A program made the position numbers and the translations under genes. A stretch of DNA of 64,000 nt from Desulfosporosinus hippei DSM 8344 (lineage in GTDB: Bacteria; Bacillota; Desulfitobacteriia; Desulfitobacteriales; Desulfitobacteriaceae). The DNA is taken from the NCBI RefSeq assembly GCF_900100785.1, contig NZ_FNCP01000002.1:186001-250000 (forward strand), in the 5' to 3' direction. The notes under the pieces were generated by a model. The model was not told the DNA's origin. It ran no database searches and saw only the letters and a program-made list of their open reading frames with translations. Shown here one piece after another: positions 16,482 through 25,690 of the stretch (positions within the stretch are counted from its first letter, which is position 1; each line of letters starts with the position of its first letter).

Positions 16482-16970
16482 ATGTGTGAAGCCGGTACAC
16501 CTAATCAATTTGCCCAAAAGCTGGATAATTTTATTGACGGTCTGACCCACAAAAAGGAAAATCTTATCGCAGTTCTTCATCATGCTCAGGAAATATATGG
16601 ATATTTGCCTGACAATGTGCAATGGCATATTGCTCAGAAGTTAGATATACCTTCCGCTACAGTTTACGGTGTAGTAAGTTTTTATTCATTTTTTACGATG
16701 ATACCTCGTGGGGAACATGTTGTTAATGTCTGCACGGGTACAGCTTGCTTCGTACGGGGGGCAGAAAAATTAAAAGAAGAACTTGAAAGTCAGCTTAAAA
16801 TTAAGGCCGGAGAGACAACTCCTGATAATCTCTTTACCTTAGAGACATTGCGCTGTGTTGGAGCCTGCGGTCTCGCTCCAGTCATGATTGTCGATGGCAA
16901 AGTGCATGGACGCATGCAAAAGCCACAAGACATAAATGAGGTTTTAGCGAAGTACCGTTCAGAAGGATAG
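16482..16970 (+). CDS. hndA: NADP-reducing hydrogenase subunit, NuoE-like (HndA)
   Basis: A 162-residue thioredoxin-fold [2Fe-2S] protein. An N-terminal helical region (HAQEIYGYLPDNVQWHIAQK) is followed by the four cluster cysteines, CTGTAC and CVGAC. In Hnd/Hyd hydrogenases this subunit passes electrons between the flavin subunit and the H-cluster chain. Start ATG 16482 follows AAGGAGG. It is the first gene of a three-gene operon. A paralogue at 42374 belongs to the formate dehydrogenase operon. Confidence 0.9.
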   Translation: MCEAGTPNQFAQKLDNFIDGLTHKKENLIAVLHHAQEIYGYLPDNVQWHIAQKLDIPSATVYGVVSFYSFFTMIPRGEHVVNVCTGTACFVRGAEKLKEELESQLKIKAGETTPDNLFTLETLRCVGACGLAPVMIVDGKVHGRMQKPQDINEVLAKYRSEG

Positions 16971-17058
16971 ATCCATATCTCAATTTACCCTGTTTTTTTA
17001 GAAGTAACCGTCCCCAGTATACGCTCTGAGAAGCGTCACCGAAGGAAGGGAAAGCCAT

Positions 17059-18945
17059 ATGAAACTCAAAAGTATTGATGCATTGAATGAATTACAAGCT
17101 CAAAGCCTTAAACTCCTTGAAACAAGACGGATTATGGATTCCGCTGGAAGCGAAAAAACTCAAGGGCCGGTAAGGCATGTTATGGTCTGTGGAGGACCAG
17201 GTTGCCATTCCTCGGGAAGTCCGGGAATTGCCCAACGGTTAGAAGAAGAACTGAACAGATTGGAACTGTCTGAACAGATTAAAGTCTTCCAACCTGGCTG
17301 TTTTGGCTTTTGTGAAAAGGGCCCGATGATTCAAATTTTCCCGGATAACGTAACTTATTGTGAGGTCTCTAGTGAGGATGTAACAACTATTGTCGAAGAA
17401 CACTTCTTGCAAGGAAAGATAGTAGAACACTTACTTTTTATGGATCCTGAGACTAAAGAGCGTTTTGCTCAAAGCATCCCCTTTTACAACGGACAACTTC
17501 GGATAGCTCTTCGCAATGTTGGATATATTGCGCCGGAAAATATCCTCGAATACATTGCCGCAGATGGTTACCAAGCCTTATCCAAAGTTCTTTTTTCTAT
17601 GAAGCCCTTTGAGGTTATAGATGTTCTTAAGCAAAGTGGACTGCGGGGGCGTGGTGGTGCAGGATTCCCCACAGGTTCAAAGTGGGAGTTTACCCGTAAG
17701 AGCCCAGCGGACCAGCGATACATTATTTGTAACGCTGACGAAGGAGATCCGGGTGCTTTCATGGACCGCTCAGTCTTGGAAGGTGACCCCCATAGCGTTT
17801 TAGAAGCTATGCTTATTGCGGGTGCAGCCATTGGAGCATCCGAGGGATATATCTACGTTCGGGCAGAGTACCCAGCAGCAATTCATCGCTTAAAAATTGC
17901 TATAGAGCAAGCCCGAGAATATGGTTTACTAGGAAAAGGAATTTTAGGCAGCGATTTTAGCTTTGAGATCGAGCTTAAATATGGAGCAGGTGCCTTTGTC
18001 TGTGGTGAAGAAACGGCGCTGATTCATTCCATTGAAGGGGCCAGGGGGGAACCTTCAGTAAAACCGCCATTTCCGGCTCAAAAAGGTTTGTGGGGTAAAC
18101 CCACTTGCGTTAACAATGTAGAAACCTTGGCCAACATTCCGCCGATTATCCTCAAGGGAGCAGAATGGTTTTCTAATATTGGTACTGAAAAAAGCAAAGG
18201 GACTAAGGTCTTCGCTCTAGCAGGTAAAGTAAATAATGTAGGACTCGTAGAAGTTCCCATGGGCACAACACTTCGGCAAATCATTTTTGATATTGGCGGG
18301 GGAATTAAGCAGCATAAAACATTTAAAGCGGCTCAAACCGGAGGTCCTTCGGGCGGATGCATTCCGACCAAATATCTGGATTCCCCTATTGATTATGAGT
18401 CTCTGGCAGCTATAGGCTCCATGATGGGTTCGGGTGGACTCATAGTCTTGGATGAAGATGATTGCATGGTCAATATCGCCAAGTATTTTCTAGAGTTTAC
18501 GATGGACGAATCCTGTGGTCGCTGTACAGCTTGTCGGGTTGGTACCAAACGTTTGCATGAAATCCTGGAGAAGATCACTGACGGAAAAGGGACGTTAGAG
18601 GATTTAGACAACATGGAAAGATTGTGTCATATCATTAAAGACACAGCTCTTTGTGGTTTAGGGCAAAGTGCCCCCAATCCCATTCTCTCCACCTTAAAGT
18701 ATTTCCGGGAAGAATATATTGCCCATGTTGTTGACAAGACCTGTCCTGCAGGCGTTTGTAAGAGCCTGCTCAAATACGAAATCACAGATAAGTGCGTTGG
18801 GTGTTCCCTTTGCGTTAAGAAATGTCCAATGCATTGTATTACTGGCACAACTAAAAAACGTCACGTTATTGATCAAGAACGTTGCCTAAAATGTGGGGCA
18901 TGTATGGAACAATGTCGTGTCGTCGGAGCAATCATCTGCCATTAA
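17059..18945 (+). CDS. hndC: NADP-reducing hydrogenase flavin subunit, NuoF-like (HndC)
   Basis: A 628-residue diaphorase subunit. The N-terminal thioredoxin-like [2Fe-2S] domain (about 50-135, cysteines in CGGPGCHSSG and CFGFCEKGP) is fused here, a role that HndB has as a separate protein in Desulfovibrio. The NuoF core has the FMN/NAD motif GLRGRGGAGFPTG, then NADEGDPG, and the 4Fe-4S site ESCGRCTACRVGT. Two C-terminal 4Fe-4S ferredoxin motifs (CVGCSLCVKKCP and CLKCGACMEQC) end the protein. It links NAD(P)H and ferredoxin to hydrogen. Confidence 0.93.
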   Translation: MKLKSIDALNELQAQSLKLLETRRIMDSAGSEKTQGPVRHVMVCGGPGCHSSGSPGIAQRLEEELNRLELSEQIKVFQPGCFGFCEKGPMIQIFPDNVTYCEVSSEDVTTIVEEHFLQGKIVEHLLFMDPETKERFAQSIPFYNGQLRIALRNVGYIAPENILEYIAADGYQALSKVLFSMKPFEVIDVLKQSGLRGRGGAGFPTGSKWEFTRKSPADQRYIICNADEGDPGAFMDRSVLEGDPHSVLEAMLIAGAAIGASEGYIYVRAEYPAAIHRLKIAIEQAREYGLLGKGILGSDFSFEIELKYGAGAFVCGEETALIHSIEGARGEPSVKPPFPAQKGLWGKPTCVNNVETLANIPPIILKGAEWFSNIGTEKSKGTKVFALAGKVNNVGLVEVPMGTTLRQIIFDIGGGIKQHKTFKAAQTGGPSGGCIPTKYLDSPIDYESLAAIGSMMGSGGLIVLDEDDCMVNIAKYFLEFTMDESCGRCTACRVGTKRLHEILEKITDGKGTLEDLDNMERLCHIIKDTALCGLGQSAPNPILSTLKYFREEYIAHVVDKTCPAGVCKSLLKYEITDKCVGCSLCVKKCPMHCITGTTKKRHVIDQERCLKCGACMEQCRVVGAIICH

Positions 18946-18969
18946 GGTATCCCTAAAGGAGGACTCCAT

Positions 18970-20712
18970 ATGGATATACAGTTAACTATCAACGACATAG
19001 CGCTTAAAGTACCGGAAGGAACGACTATTTTAGAAGCCGCTAGAACCGTAAACATTGATATTCCAACTTTATGCTACTTAAAGCTTAACGAAATGCACTA
19101 TAATAACAATATTGCTTCCTGCCGTGTCTGTGTCGTTGAAATAGAGGGACGACGCAATTTGGCCTCCTCATGTTCAACTCCAGTTTCCAGCGGCATGGTA
19201 GTCAGAACAGACTCATTGCGTGCTATCCAAGCCCGAAGAGCAATGGTCGAACTGCTCCTTTCCGATCACCCAAAATCTTGTTTAACTTGTGCTAAAAACC
19301 AAGACTGTGATCTCCAATCATTGGCCTCAGAATTAGGAGTCCGCCATATCTCTTATGAAGGTGACGAATCAGAGTTCGAAATCGATACGTCAAGTTCCTC
19401 TATTGTTCGAGATCCAAATAAATGCATCCGCTGTCGCCGTTGTGAAACGATGTGCAACGAAGTACAAACGGTAGGTGTTTACTCTGCTGTAGGCCGCGGC
19501 TTTGAAACCGTCGTTAAAACAGCTTTTGATTTACCGCTTAGCAAAACTGCTTGTACCTTCTGTGGACAATGTATTGCAGTATGTCCGACTGGTGCGTTAA
19601 CAGAATTAGACCAGGTTGATAAGGTTTGGAAGGCTCTTAACGATCCCAATCAATTTGTCGTTGTACAAACAGCACCGGCAGTACGGGTTGCTTTAGGTGA
19701 AGGGTTTGGACTAGATCCGGGGACGATTGTAACCGGCAAAATGGTGGCTGCCCTTCGTAGGCTTGGCTTTGACAGAGTTTTTGATACGGATTTTGCGGCT
19801 GACTTAACAATTATGGAGGAAGCAACAGAGCTAGTCCACCGCATACAACATGGCGGACGCCTGCCGCTTCTCACCAGTTGTTGTCCTGCCTGGGTCAAAT
19901 TTTTTGAACATCAATTTCCAGATTTACTGGATATTCCTTCAACTTGTAAATCTCCGCATGAAATGTTAGGAGTCTTGATTAAAAGCTATTATGCGAGAAC
20001 TTTAGGCATAGACCCTAAAACAATCACAGTTGTCTCAGTTATGCCTTGTGTTGCTAAGAAATATGAAGCAGCACGTCCGGAACTTTCCCAAGGGGCAGAA
20101 ACTGCCGACGTGGATATTGTTATCACGACCCGGGAACTTGCACGTATGATCAGAGAAGCCAGCATTCATTTTGACCATCTAAAAGACCAAGAATTCGATC
20201 ATCCTTTAGGGGAATCGACAGGCGCTTCGGTAATTTTCGGAACGACTGGCGGGGTTCTTGAAGCTGCTTTAAGAACAGCCTATGAGGTACTCACCGGAGA
20301 AACCCTGGAGAAAGTAGAATTTGAGGTTCTGCGAGGAATGAATGGACTGAAAGAGGCCGTTGTACCAATTGCTGGTCGGGATTATCGGGCTGCAGTCGTT
20401 CATGGGTTAGGAAATGCTCGAACAATTCTCGAGAAAATACAAGCGGGCGAAAGTGATTATGATGTAATAGAAATCATGGCATGTCCGGGAGGATGTATTG
20501 GCGGCGGCGGACAACCTTATCACCATGGAAATTTAGAAATTCTATCCTCACGAGCAGAAGGATTATATCGAGAGGATCGCTCCAAGCCGTTAAGAAAGTC
20601 CCACGAAAATCCAGCTATTATTGGTCTCTATAAAGATTATTTAGGTGAACCATACGGAGAATTAGCGCATAAATTACTTCATACCAGTTATGTGGCACGG
20701 AAAAAAATCTAG
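18970..20712 (+). CDS. hndD: [FeFe]-hydrogenase catalytic subunit (HndD/HydA)
   Basis: A 580-residue hydrogenase. The domains in order are an N-terminal [2Fe-2S] domain (about 1-75), a His-Cys 4Fe-4S site (HPKSCLTCAKNQDCDLQ), two 4Fe-4S clusters (CIRCRRCETMC and CTFCGQCIAVCP), then the H-cluster domain with all three signatures: TSCCPAW, MPCVAKKYE, and ACPGGCIGGGGQP. A C-terminal small-subunit-like region follows. It makes or oxidises H2 and, with the HndA and HndC subunits, may couple NAD(P)H and ferredoxin by electron bifurcation. It has no signal peptide, so it should be cytoplasmic. It ends at a strong bidirectional terminator. Confidence 0.96.
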   Translation: MDIQLTINDIALKVPEGTTILEAARTVNIDIPTLCYLKLNEMHYNNNIASCRVCVVEIEGRRNLASSCSTPVSSGMVVRTDSLRAIQARRAMVELLLSDHPKSCLTCAKNQDCDLQSLASELGVRHISYEGDESEFEIDTSSSSIVRDPNKCIRCRRCETMCNEVQTVGVYSAVGRGFETVVKTAFDLPLSKTACTFCGQCIAVCPTGALTELDQVDKVWKALNDPNQFVVVQTAPAVRVALGEGFGLDPGTIVTGKMVAALRRLGFDRVFDTDFAADLTIMEEATELVHRIQHGGRLPLLTSCCPAWVKFFEHQFPDLLDIPSTCKSPHEMLGVLIKSYYARTLGIDPKTITVVSVMPCVAKKYEAARPELSQGAETADVDIVITTRELARMIREASIHFDHLKDQEFDHPLGESTGASVIFGTTGGVLEAALRTAYEVLTGETLEKVEFEVLRGMNGLKEAVVPIAGRDYRAAVVHGLGNARTILEKIQAGESDYDVIEIMACPGGCIGGGGQPYHHGNLEILSSRAEGLYREDRSKPLRKSHENPAIIGLYKDYLGEPYGELAHKLLHTSYVARKKI

Positions 20713-20734
20713 TTACTTGTATGAGTGTAAAACA

Positions 20735-20779
20735 ATTAAAGAGGAGTAAGCGTCTTATTGATGCTTACTCCTCTTTAAT
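20735..20779. terminator. Bidirectional terminator between hydrogenase and ABC genes
   Basis: Perfect 17-bp stem ATTAAAGAGGAGTAAGC / GCTTACTCCTCTTTAAT between convergent genes. Confidence 0.9.
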
Positions 20780-20794
20780 ATAATTCCTAAAACA

Positions 20795-21643
20795 CTATTT
20801 TCTTGAATAAATCTCTTTCTTTTCTTGCCACGGTAAAAATTTAGTCTCCAATCGGCGAAAAGCAAAGTCTAATGATAGGCCGACAAGCCCAATAACCAGT
20901 ACCCCACCAAGCATCAAATCTGTCTGAGCCATTTCACGGCCCTCCTGAATCAGATAACCAATACCCTGGGAAGAACCGAGTAATTCTGCTGCTACTAAAG
21001 AGCGCCAACAATAACTAAGGCCCAGTCTCATGCCGATAAAGACAGAAGGAGCGGCTGACGGAAGATATACTTGGGTTATTAAACCCCAGCGAGAAAGACC
21101 ATAAGTGTAGGCTACTTCTTTAAGTTCTGTATCTGTACTAGCAATGCCATGTAAGGTATTAAGAAAGATTGGAAAAAAGGCTGAGTACATAATAATGGCA
21201 AACTTCGAAGCTTCATCAATGCCCAACCAGAGGATAAACATGGGAATCCAAGCAATAGCCGGAATTTGTTGAAAAAAGCTCAGGCTGGGTGATAAAAAAC
21301 TACGTACCCCTGGCAATAGGCCGAGCAGGAAACCAAGTGGAAGAGCCAGACAGAGAGCCAGGCTAAAGCCGATACCAACACGGTATAGGCTGGTGCCTAT
21401 ATGCTTTATCAGCAGTCCATTACTAGCGATGGTTAATAAACGATCCCAAATCTGAGAGGGAGGGGGAAGGAGATAGACATTCAGCCACCCCAAGGCACTG
21501 AGTATTTCCCATATTACTAAAATAATCACAGGAAGAGCTAATCCTTGAAACAGTTTTATCAAAAACCGCGCCCTCATTGAGCTAGTTAACCCTTCCGACA
21601 AAGTTTTTGGCTTTTCTCGTGGAGTATTTGTGGAAGCCTTCAT
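20795..21643 (-). CDS. ABC transporter permease, sulfonate/nitrate/taurine type (SsuC-like)
   Basis: A 282-residue inner-membrane permease with about six spans. The cytoplasmic EAA-like loop carries STDTELKEVAYTYGLSRWG. The family imports alkanesulfonates, taurine, nitrate or thiamine precursors. Start ATG 21643 is preferred over the ATG at 21655, since GGAGG lies between them, five bases before the second. It is immediately downstream of the binding protein gene. No ATP-binding subunit is encoded in this operon. Confidence 0.88.
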   Translation of the reverse strand: MKASTNTPREKPKTLSEGLTSSMRARFLIKLFQGLALPVIILVIWEILSALGWLNVYLLPPPSQIWDRLLTIASNGLLIKHIGTSLYRVGIGFSLALCLALPLGFLLGLLPGVRSFLSPSLSFFQQIPAIAWIPMFILWLGIDEASKFAIIMYSAFFPIFLNTLHGIASTDTELKEVAYTYGLSRWGLITQVYLPSAAPSVFIGMRLGLSYCWRSLVAAELLGSSQGIGYLIQEGREMAQTDLMLGGVLVIGLVGLSLDFAFRRLETKFLPWQEKKEIYSRK

Positions 21644-21658
21644 AAAAACCTCCATAAG

Positions 21659-22651
21659 CTACGTTGTGGGTAGGTAACTTGGATCAACTAAGTCCTCCAC
21701 AAGTTTATTAATGTCAACATCAGGTCGGATCATTCCTTCCTTTTGCAAAAAGGAAGCAGATTCTTGCAAGTCGGACTTAACGTCATTAAGGCTCATGTCA
21801 AAGTTAAACGCGGGGTAAAGGCTTCTCACACCCTTAATATCAAGTTGATTTTGCGTTGCGGTCATTGCGAATGCTTCTTCAAGGTTTGTTTTGCTCCAGT
21901 CGACGGAGACTTTATGAACTTTTAAGAAGCGTTTTACTAGTTCGGGTTGAGCCTGGGCAAATTCGCTGCGAACTGCAATTACTGTCAAACCGGAAATAAG
22001 TCCTTCTGCTGAGCGTAATTTTTTAACCTTACCCGTGGCAACGGTTTTGGAAAGTAGTGGTTCAGGCAGAATTGTAGCATCAACCTGACCTGTTGCAATA
22101 GCTGTAGCTGCGGCTGTTGAATCCATATTTACAAGTTCTAGATCCTGAGTTGTTAGATTTACTTCTGCCAGAGCACGGATTAACATTTCGTGAAGCATAG
22201 TCCCTTTTTGTAGGGCAATTTTCTTCCCCTTAAGGTCTGCAATAGAGCTTATAGATCCATTAGGGGTTACAACGAGACTTATTCCTTTGGGAAAGCGTGA
22301 GTAGGAGGAAATGACTTTGATATCATTCCCGCTAGCTTTTGCTAAGATAACCGAAACGTAATTAAGACTCGTGGAGAAATCAAGTGATTTACCAGCTAAG
22401 GCTTCTAATTGATTGCTTGGGGCCGGTATATCGTGCCACTTAAATTCTATACCGTCTTTCGCAAACTCCTCTTCAAACATTTTCTTTTCCTTAGCGACAA
22501 CTGAAGGGATGTTGATAGGCCGGAAGACATAGGAAGCGTTGATTTCTTTGGGTTTATCCGGTAGGGTTTGATTAGAAGAACTTTGAGGTGCACAGCCAAT
22601 TAGCAAGGTTGTGCATAAAAGGAAAATAAGTAATAGTTTTGAACGAAACAT
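21659..22651 (-). CDS. ABC transporter substrate-binding lipoprotein (SsuA/TauA/NrtA-like)
   Basis: A 330-residue exported lipoprotein with signal peptide and lipobox LLIGC. A periplasmic-binding fold of the NMT1/SsuA type follows, with DLKGKKIALQKGT and a MDSTAAATAIATGQVDATILPEP stretch typical of the family. The ligand is not determined. Sulfonates fit the family and the sulfur genes elsewhere in the window. It heads a two-gene operon with the permease and lacks a cognate ATPase. Confidence 0.88.
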   Translation of the reverse strand: MFRSKLLLIFLLCTTLLIGCAPQSSSNQTLPDKPKEINASYVFRPINIPSVVAKEKKMFEEEFAKDGIEFKWHDIPAPSNQLEALAGKSLDFSTSLNYVSVILAKASGNDIKVISSYSRFPKGISLVVTPNGSISSIADLKGKKIALQKGTMLHEMLIRALAEVNLTTQDLELVNMDSTAAATAIATGQVDATILPEPLLSKTVATGKVKKLRSAEGLISGLTVIAVRSEFAQAQPELVKRFLKVHKVSVDWSKTNLEEAFAMTATQNQLDIKGVRSLYPAFNFDMSLNDVKSDLQESASFLQKEGMIRPDVDINKLVEDLVDPSYLPTT

Positions 22652-22846
22652 AATTAAACCACAATCCTTTTTGTTAAACTTGAATTATCCTATTTTTAGG
22701 TTATTAATAGTTTAACACACCTAAGGTACATGAAGAGTAAAATGACAAAGAAATTTAAAGTAGATTAAATATTCAAATTTTTACCCTAAAAGCTCTGTGT
22801 TTTTTATAGTAAGTAATAGGAGATAATAAGGTTAGTGACTATTTAG

Positions 22847-23047
22847 TATTATTTTACAACATCAGATTGGAAAACTGAGGTATTGGGCCTCCGAGCAACG
22901 GCAGAGGCATTATTCGTACATAGAAACACACTAATATACAGAATCAATCACATTAATCAGCTTACAAATTTAGACCTTAACAATATAAATGCTGTCCATG
23001 CTCTTATCGATTCTTTCAGAATCAAAAAATTCCTAAATCAGTCGTAA
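22847..23047 (+). pseudogene. Remnant of a PucR/CdaR-type regulator (C-terminal HTH only)
   Basis: An open stretch of 66 codons begins right after a stop and has no start codon. It reads ATAEALFVHRNTLIYRINHI, the very typical PucR C-terminal helix-turn-helix, followed by a short helical tail. All upstream domains are missing. It lies in the 536-base gap between the binding protein and the TetR gene. The DNA before it (22652-22846) is AT-rich with no other feature seen. Confidence 0.75.
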
Positions 23048-23100
23048 TAAACCCTGATTCTTTTTAAGGCTAATTAAAGAGGAAGTTGTCTATTAAGTTA

Positions 23101-23128
23101 TTGACATGGATATTGTATATGGTATCAT
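23101..23128 (+). promoter_or_regulatory. Promoter of the TetR - ABC exporter operon
   Basis: TTGACA at 23101-23106 and TATCAT at 23123-23128 with a 16-base spacer. The TetR-type palindrome lies immediately downstream. Confidence 0.65.
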
Positions 23129-23130
23129 AG

Positions 23131-23146
23131 GAGTGAGTAATCACTC
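23131..23146 (+). promoter_or_regulatory. TetR-type operator
   Basis: GAGTGA-GTAA-TCACTC, a perfect inverted repeat right after the -10 element and 42 bases before the regulator gene. This is a classic arrangement for autorepression. Confidence 0.7.
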
Positions 23147-23187
23147 ATATTATTTGTAGATTATCTTGAGTTCTTTGGAGGGGCGTT

Positions 23188-23811
23188 ATGAAATCAATTA
23201 GTGAAACAGAACAATTGGAGAAAAGTAAGAAGAAAACCACAGAAGAGCGGCGTCAAGATATCCTTGAGGCAGCATTAAATATTTTCACTGAAAAGGGTTA
23301 TAATGGCTCTACAACGGCGGAAATTGCCAAAGCAGCTGGAGTTGCGGAAGGAACCATCTTTCGTCATTTCGCTACCAAGAAGGAATTATTAATCGCTGTT
23401 CTCAAACCAAAAATCCTTACTGGGATTATATCTCTCGATAAGGAACAAGAAGATCCTGTAGAATTCTTTCGCTGTTTTTTAAAGAATCGCTTGGAGCTAA
23501 TCAAAGAGAACGATGGTCTTGTCCGTTTTATGTTTGCTGAAGCTCAGTACCATGATGAAGTCAGAGAGGCCTTGTCGAATGGGATTTTAGGAGATGGCAT
23601 AAACATCGTTAAACCTTGGTTTAATAAGGGCGTTGAAGAGGGGGTTTTTAAACCGATCCCATTTCCGGCTATGATGCGGAGTTTTATGGGGATGGTTTTG
23701 TTTTATGGGATATTCAATCATGTTTTCCCTGGATTCTCGCCGGAGAAAACCATTGACGAGGCCGCCGATCAGATTCTTGAACTTTTCTTAAATGGTTTGC
23801 TTATCAAATAA
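23188..23811 (+). CDS. TetR/AcrR family regulator
   Basis: A 207-residue regulator with the N-terminal TetR helix-turn-helix (AEIAKAAGVAEGTIFRHFAT, residues about 45-65) and a variable ligand-binding helical domain. A leading 20 residues are polar and Lys/Glu-rich. It is first in an operon with a membrane fusion protein, ABC ATPase and ABC-2 permease. It likely represses that operon through the palindrome at 23131 until a toxic ligand binds. Confidence 0.92.
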   Translation: MKSISETEQLEKSKKKTTEERRQDILEAALNIFTEKGYNGSTTAEIAKAAGVAEGTIFRHFATKKELLIAVLKPKILTGIISLDKEQEDPVEFFRCFLKNRLELIKENDGLVRFMFAEAQYHDEVREALSNGILGDGINIVKPWFNKGVEEGVFKPIPFPAMMRSFMGMVLFYGIFNHVFPGFSPEKTIDEAADQILELFLNGLLIK

Positions 23812-23884
23812 GACGTAAGTTAGATGAATTAGAAATTATGGGGGAGTATTGATTAGCTAAGTTCAAGGAACAGGAGGAGAAAAA

Positions 23885-24901
23885 ATGAAAAAAAAGGCAG
23901 TAGTTGTAGTCATTGTTCTAGTTTTTATTGCCCTGTCGGTCTTAGGGGATCGCTATTTAAACCGTTCTGCAGAGTCGAACCTGTTTTCAGGGACGATTGA
24001 AGGAACTGAACTTTCGGTGCAGCCGGAGTTGGGCGGCAAAATTGTTGAATTATTAGTGAGCGAAGGTCAGGTTATTAAAACGGGAGATATTATTGCTAAA
24101 CTAGACGACAGTCAGGCGAAGATTTCCTTGGATACTGCCAAGAGCCAACAAACCCAAGCACAAGCTAAACTTAATGATCTATTAGGCGGAGCGAGGGCAG
24201 AAGAAATAAAACGGCTTGAACATCTAGTAAGCCAGGCGAATGCTAATCTTTTAGCATTAGAACCCAATCTTAAGTTTGAGGAAGATAATCTGTCAAAAAA
24301 TCAAAAACTCCAGGAGAGTGGTGCTATTAGTCAACAGGTTGTTGAAGCTCAGCAAAATAAAGTCACAACCTTAAAGGCCCAATATCAAGGGGCCCAAGAG
24401 AGTGTTAAGGTAGCCCAAGCCGGTTTAGATCAGGCACTTGCCGGTTATACTCAACCCACCATTCAGGCTCAGAGAGCGGCGGTTGATATTGCAGCTCAGT
24501 CTGTTAAAACCGCAGAACTAGGTTTAAATAAGCTTACTATTAAGAGCCCCGCTGATGGTCAGGTTCTCTATAAAAATGTCGAGGTAGGCCAAGTTGTCAA
24601 TCCTGGCACAACCCTGGTAACGATACTAAATCCTAACGACTTGTGGATTAAAATATATGTACCTGGAGCGAAGCTTGGTGAGATAGAAATGAGTGAAACT
24701 GTTGCTATTATCGCTGATGCTTACCCTGATAAAAAGTTTAAGGGACAGATTCAATACATTAGTAATCAAGCGGAATTTACTCCAAAGAATGTGCAGACGA
24801 AGGAAGAACGGACGACCACCGTTTATGCAGTAAAAATAGCTGTTATAGAAGGTCAAGACCAGCTGAAAGCGGGTATGCCGGCAGATGTAACCCTGGAGTA
24901 A
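23885..24901 (+). CDS. HlyD/EmrA-type membrane fusion protein
   Basis: A 338-residue adaptor with one N-terminal membrane anchor (5-22). A biotinyl/lipoyl-like half (VQPELGGKIVELLVSEGQVI), a long helical hairpin rich in Gln and Ala (about 85-200), a second lipoyl half (IKSPADGQVLYKNVEVGQVV) and a beta-barrel domain follow. It resembles YbhG/YhiI, which works with ABC-2 type exporters. In a single-membrane cell it would extend from the permease into the wall. It is 15 bases before the ATPase gene. Confidence 0.9.
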   Translation: MKKKAVVVVIVLVFIALSVLGDRYLNRSAESNLFSGTIEGTELSVQPELGGKIVELLVSEGQVIKTGDIIAKLDDSQAKISLDTAKSQQTQAQAKLNDLLGGARAEEIKRLEHLVSQANANLLALEPNLKFEEDNLSKNQKLQESGAISQQVVEAQQNKVTTLKAQYQGAQESVKVAQAGLDQALAGYTQPTIQAQRAAVDIAAQSVKTAELGLNKLTIKSPADGQVLYKNVEVGQVVNPGTTLVTILNPNDLWIKIYVPGAKLGEIEMSETVAIIADAYPDKKFKGQIQYISNQAEFTPKNVQTKEERTTTVYAVKIAVIEGQDQLKAGMPADVTLE

Positions 24902-24916
24902 AGGAGTGAGGGCAAA

Positions 24917-25690
24917 ATGAATTTAGCAATTGATTGCCAGGGTCTGGTTAAACGGTTTGGTTCGTATACAGCTGTTCGAGGAGTAAGCTTTCAACTTCCT
25001 GCCGGAGCTATTATGGGTTTTGTTGGACCCAATGGGGCAGGAAAGACAACGCTGATCCGAATGTTATGTGGAGTCTTGGTTCCTACAGAGGGAAAAGCTA
25101 CAGTACTTGGTTATAACGTTCTGACTCAATCAGAAGAAATCAAACAGCGCATTGGCTATATGTCCCAAAAGTTTAGTCTTTATGATGATCTAACCGTAAA
25201 AGAGAATCTTGACTTCTATGCAGGGGTTTATAGTTTACATGGAAAAACGGCACAGGAGCAGAAGGCTCGGGTTATCGAACGGATTGGCTTGACTGAGCGT
25301 ACGACTCAGCTTGTCTCAGCCCTCTCCGGTGGATGGAAGCAGAGAGTAGCTTTGGCTTGTGCTTTACTGCATAGTCCCCAGTTGCTCATATTGGACGAAC
25401 CTACTGCAGGGGTAGATCCGGTTTCACGGCGTATTTTTTTAGATTTAATCCATCAGTTAGCTAAAGAAGGAATAACCATACTTGTCAGTACCCACTATAT
25501 GGATGAAGCAGCAACTTGTGATTACCTTGGGTTTGTTTTTTATGGACGGTTAATTGCATTTGGGTCACCCGACGAAATGAGAGAGAAAGAGGCGAAGGAT
25601 AGTTTAGATGATCTCTTTATCTATTATGTAGAAAATGAAGCCTTAGATGATCCCCGTAATCAAGCCTTCAAGAAAGGGGGAAGAGGTTAA
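24917..25690 (+). CDS. ABC exporter ATP-binding protein (YbhF/CcmA-like)
   Basis: A 257-residue ATPase with Walker A GPNGAGKTT, Q-loop MSQKFSLYDDLTV, signature LSGGWKQR, Walker B LLILDEPTAGVDP and H-loop VSTHYMDEA. The E. coli YbhF protein has two such domains, but this one has one and probably acts as a dimer. It overlaps the permease start by one base, which suggests translational coupling. Confidence 0.93.
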   Translation: MNLAIDCQGLVKRFGSYTAVRGVSFQLPAGAIMGFVGPNGAGKTTLIRMLCGVLVPTEGKATVLGYNVLTQSEEIKQRIGYMSQKFSLYDDLTVKENLDFYAGVYSLHGKTAQEQKARVIERIGLTERTTQLVSALSGGWKQRVALACALLHSPQLLILDEPTAGVDPVSRRIFLDLIHQLAKEGITILVSTHYMDEAATCDYLGFVFYGRLIAFGSPDEMREKEAKDSLDDLFIYYVENEALDDPRNQAFKKGGRG

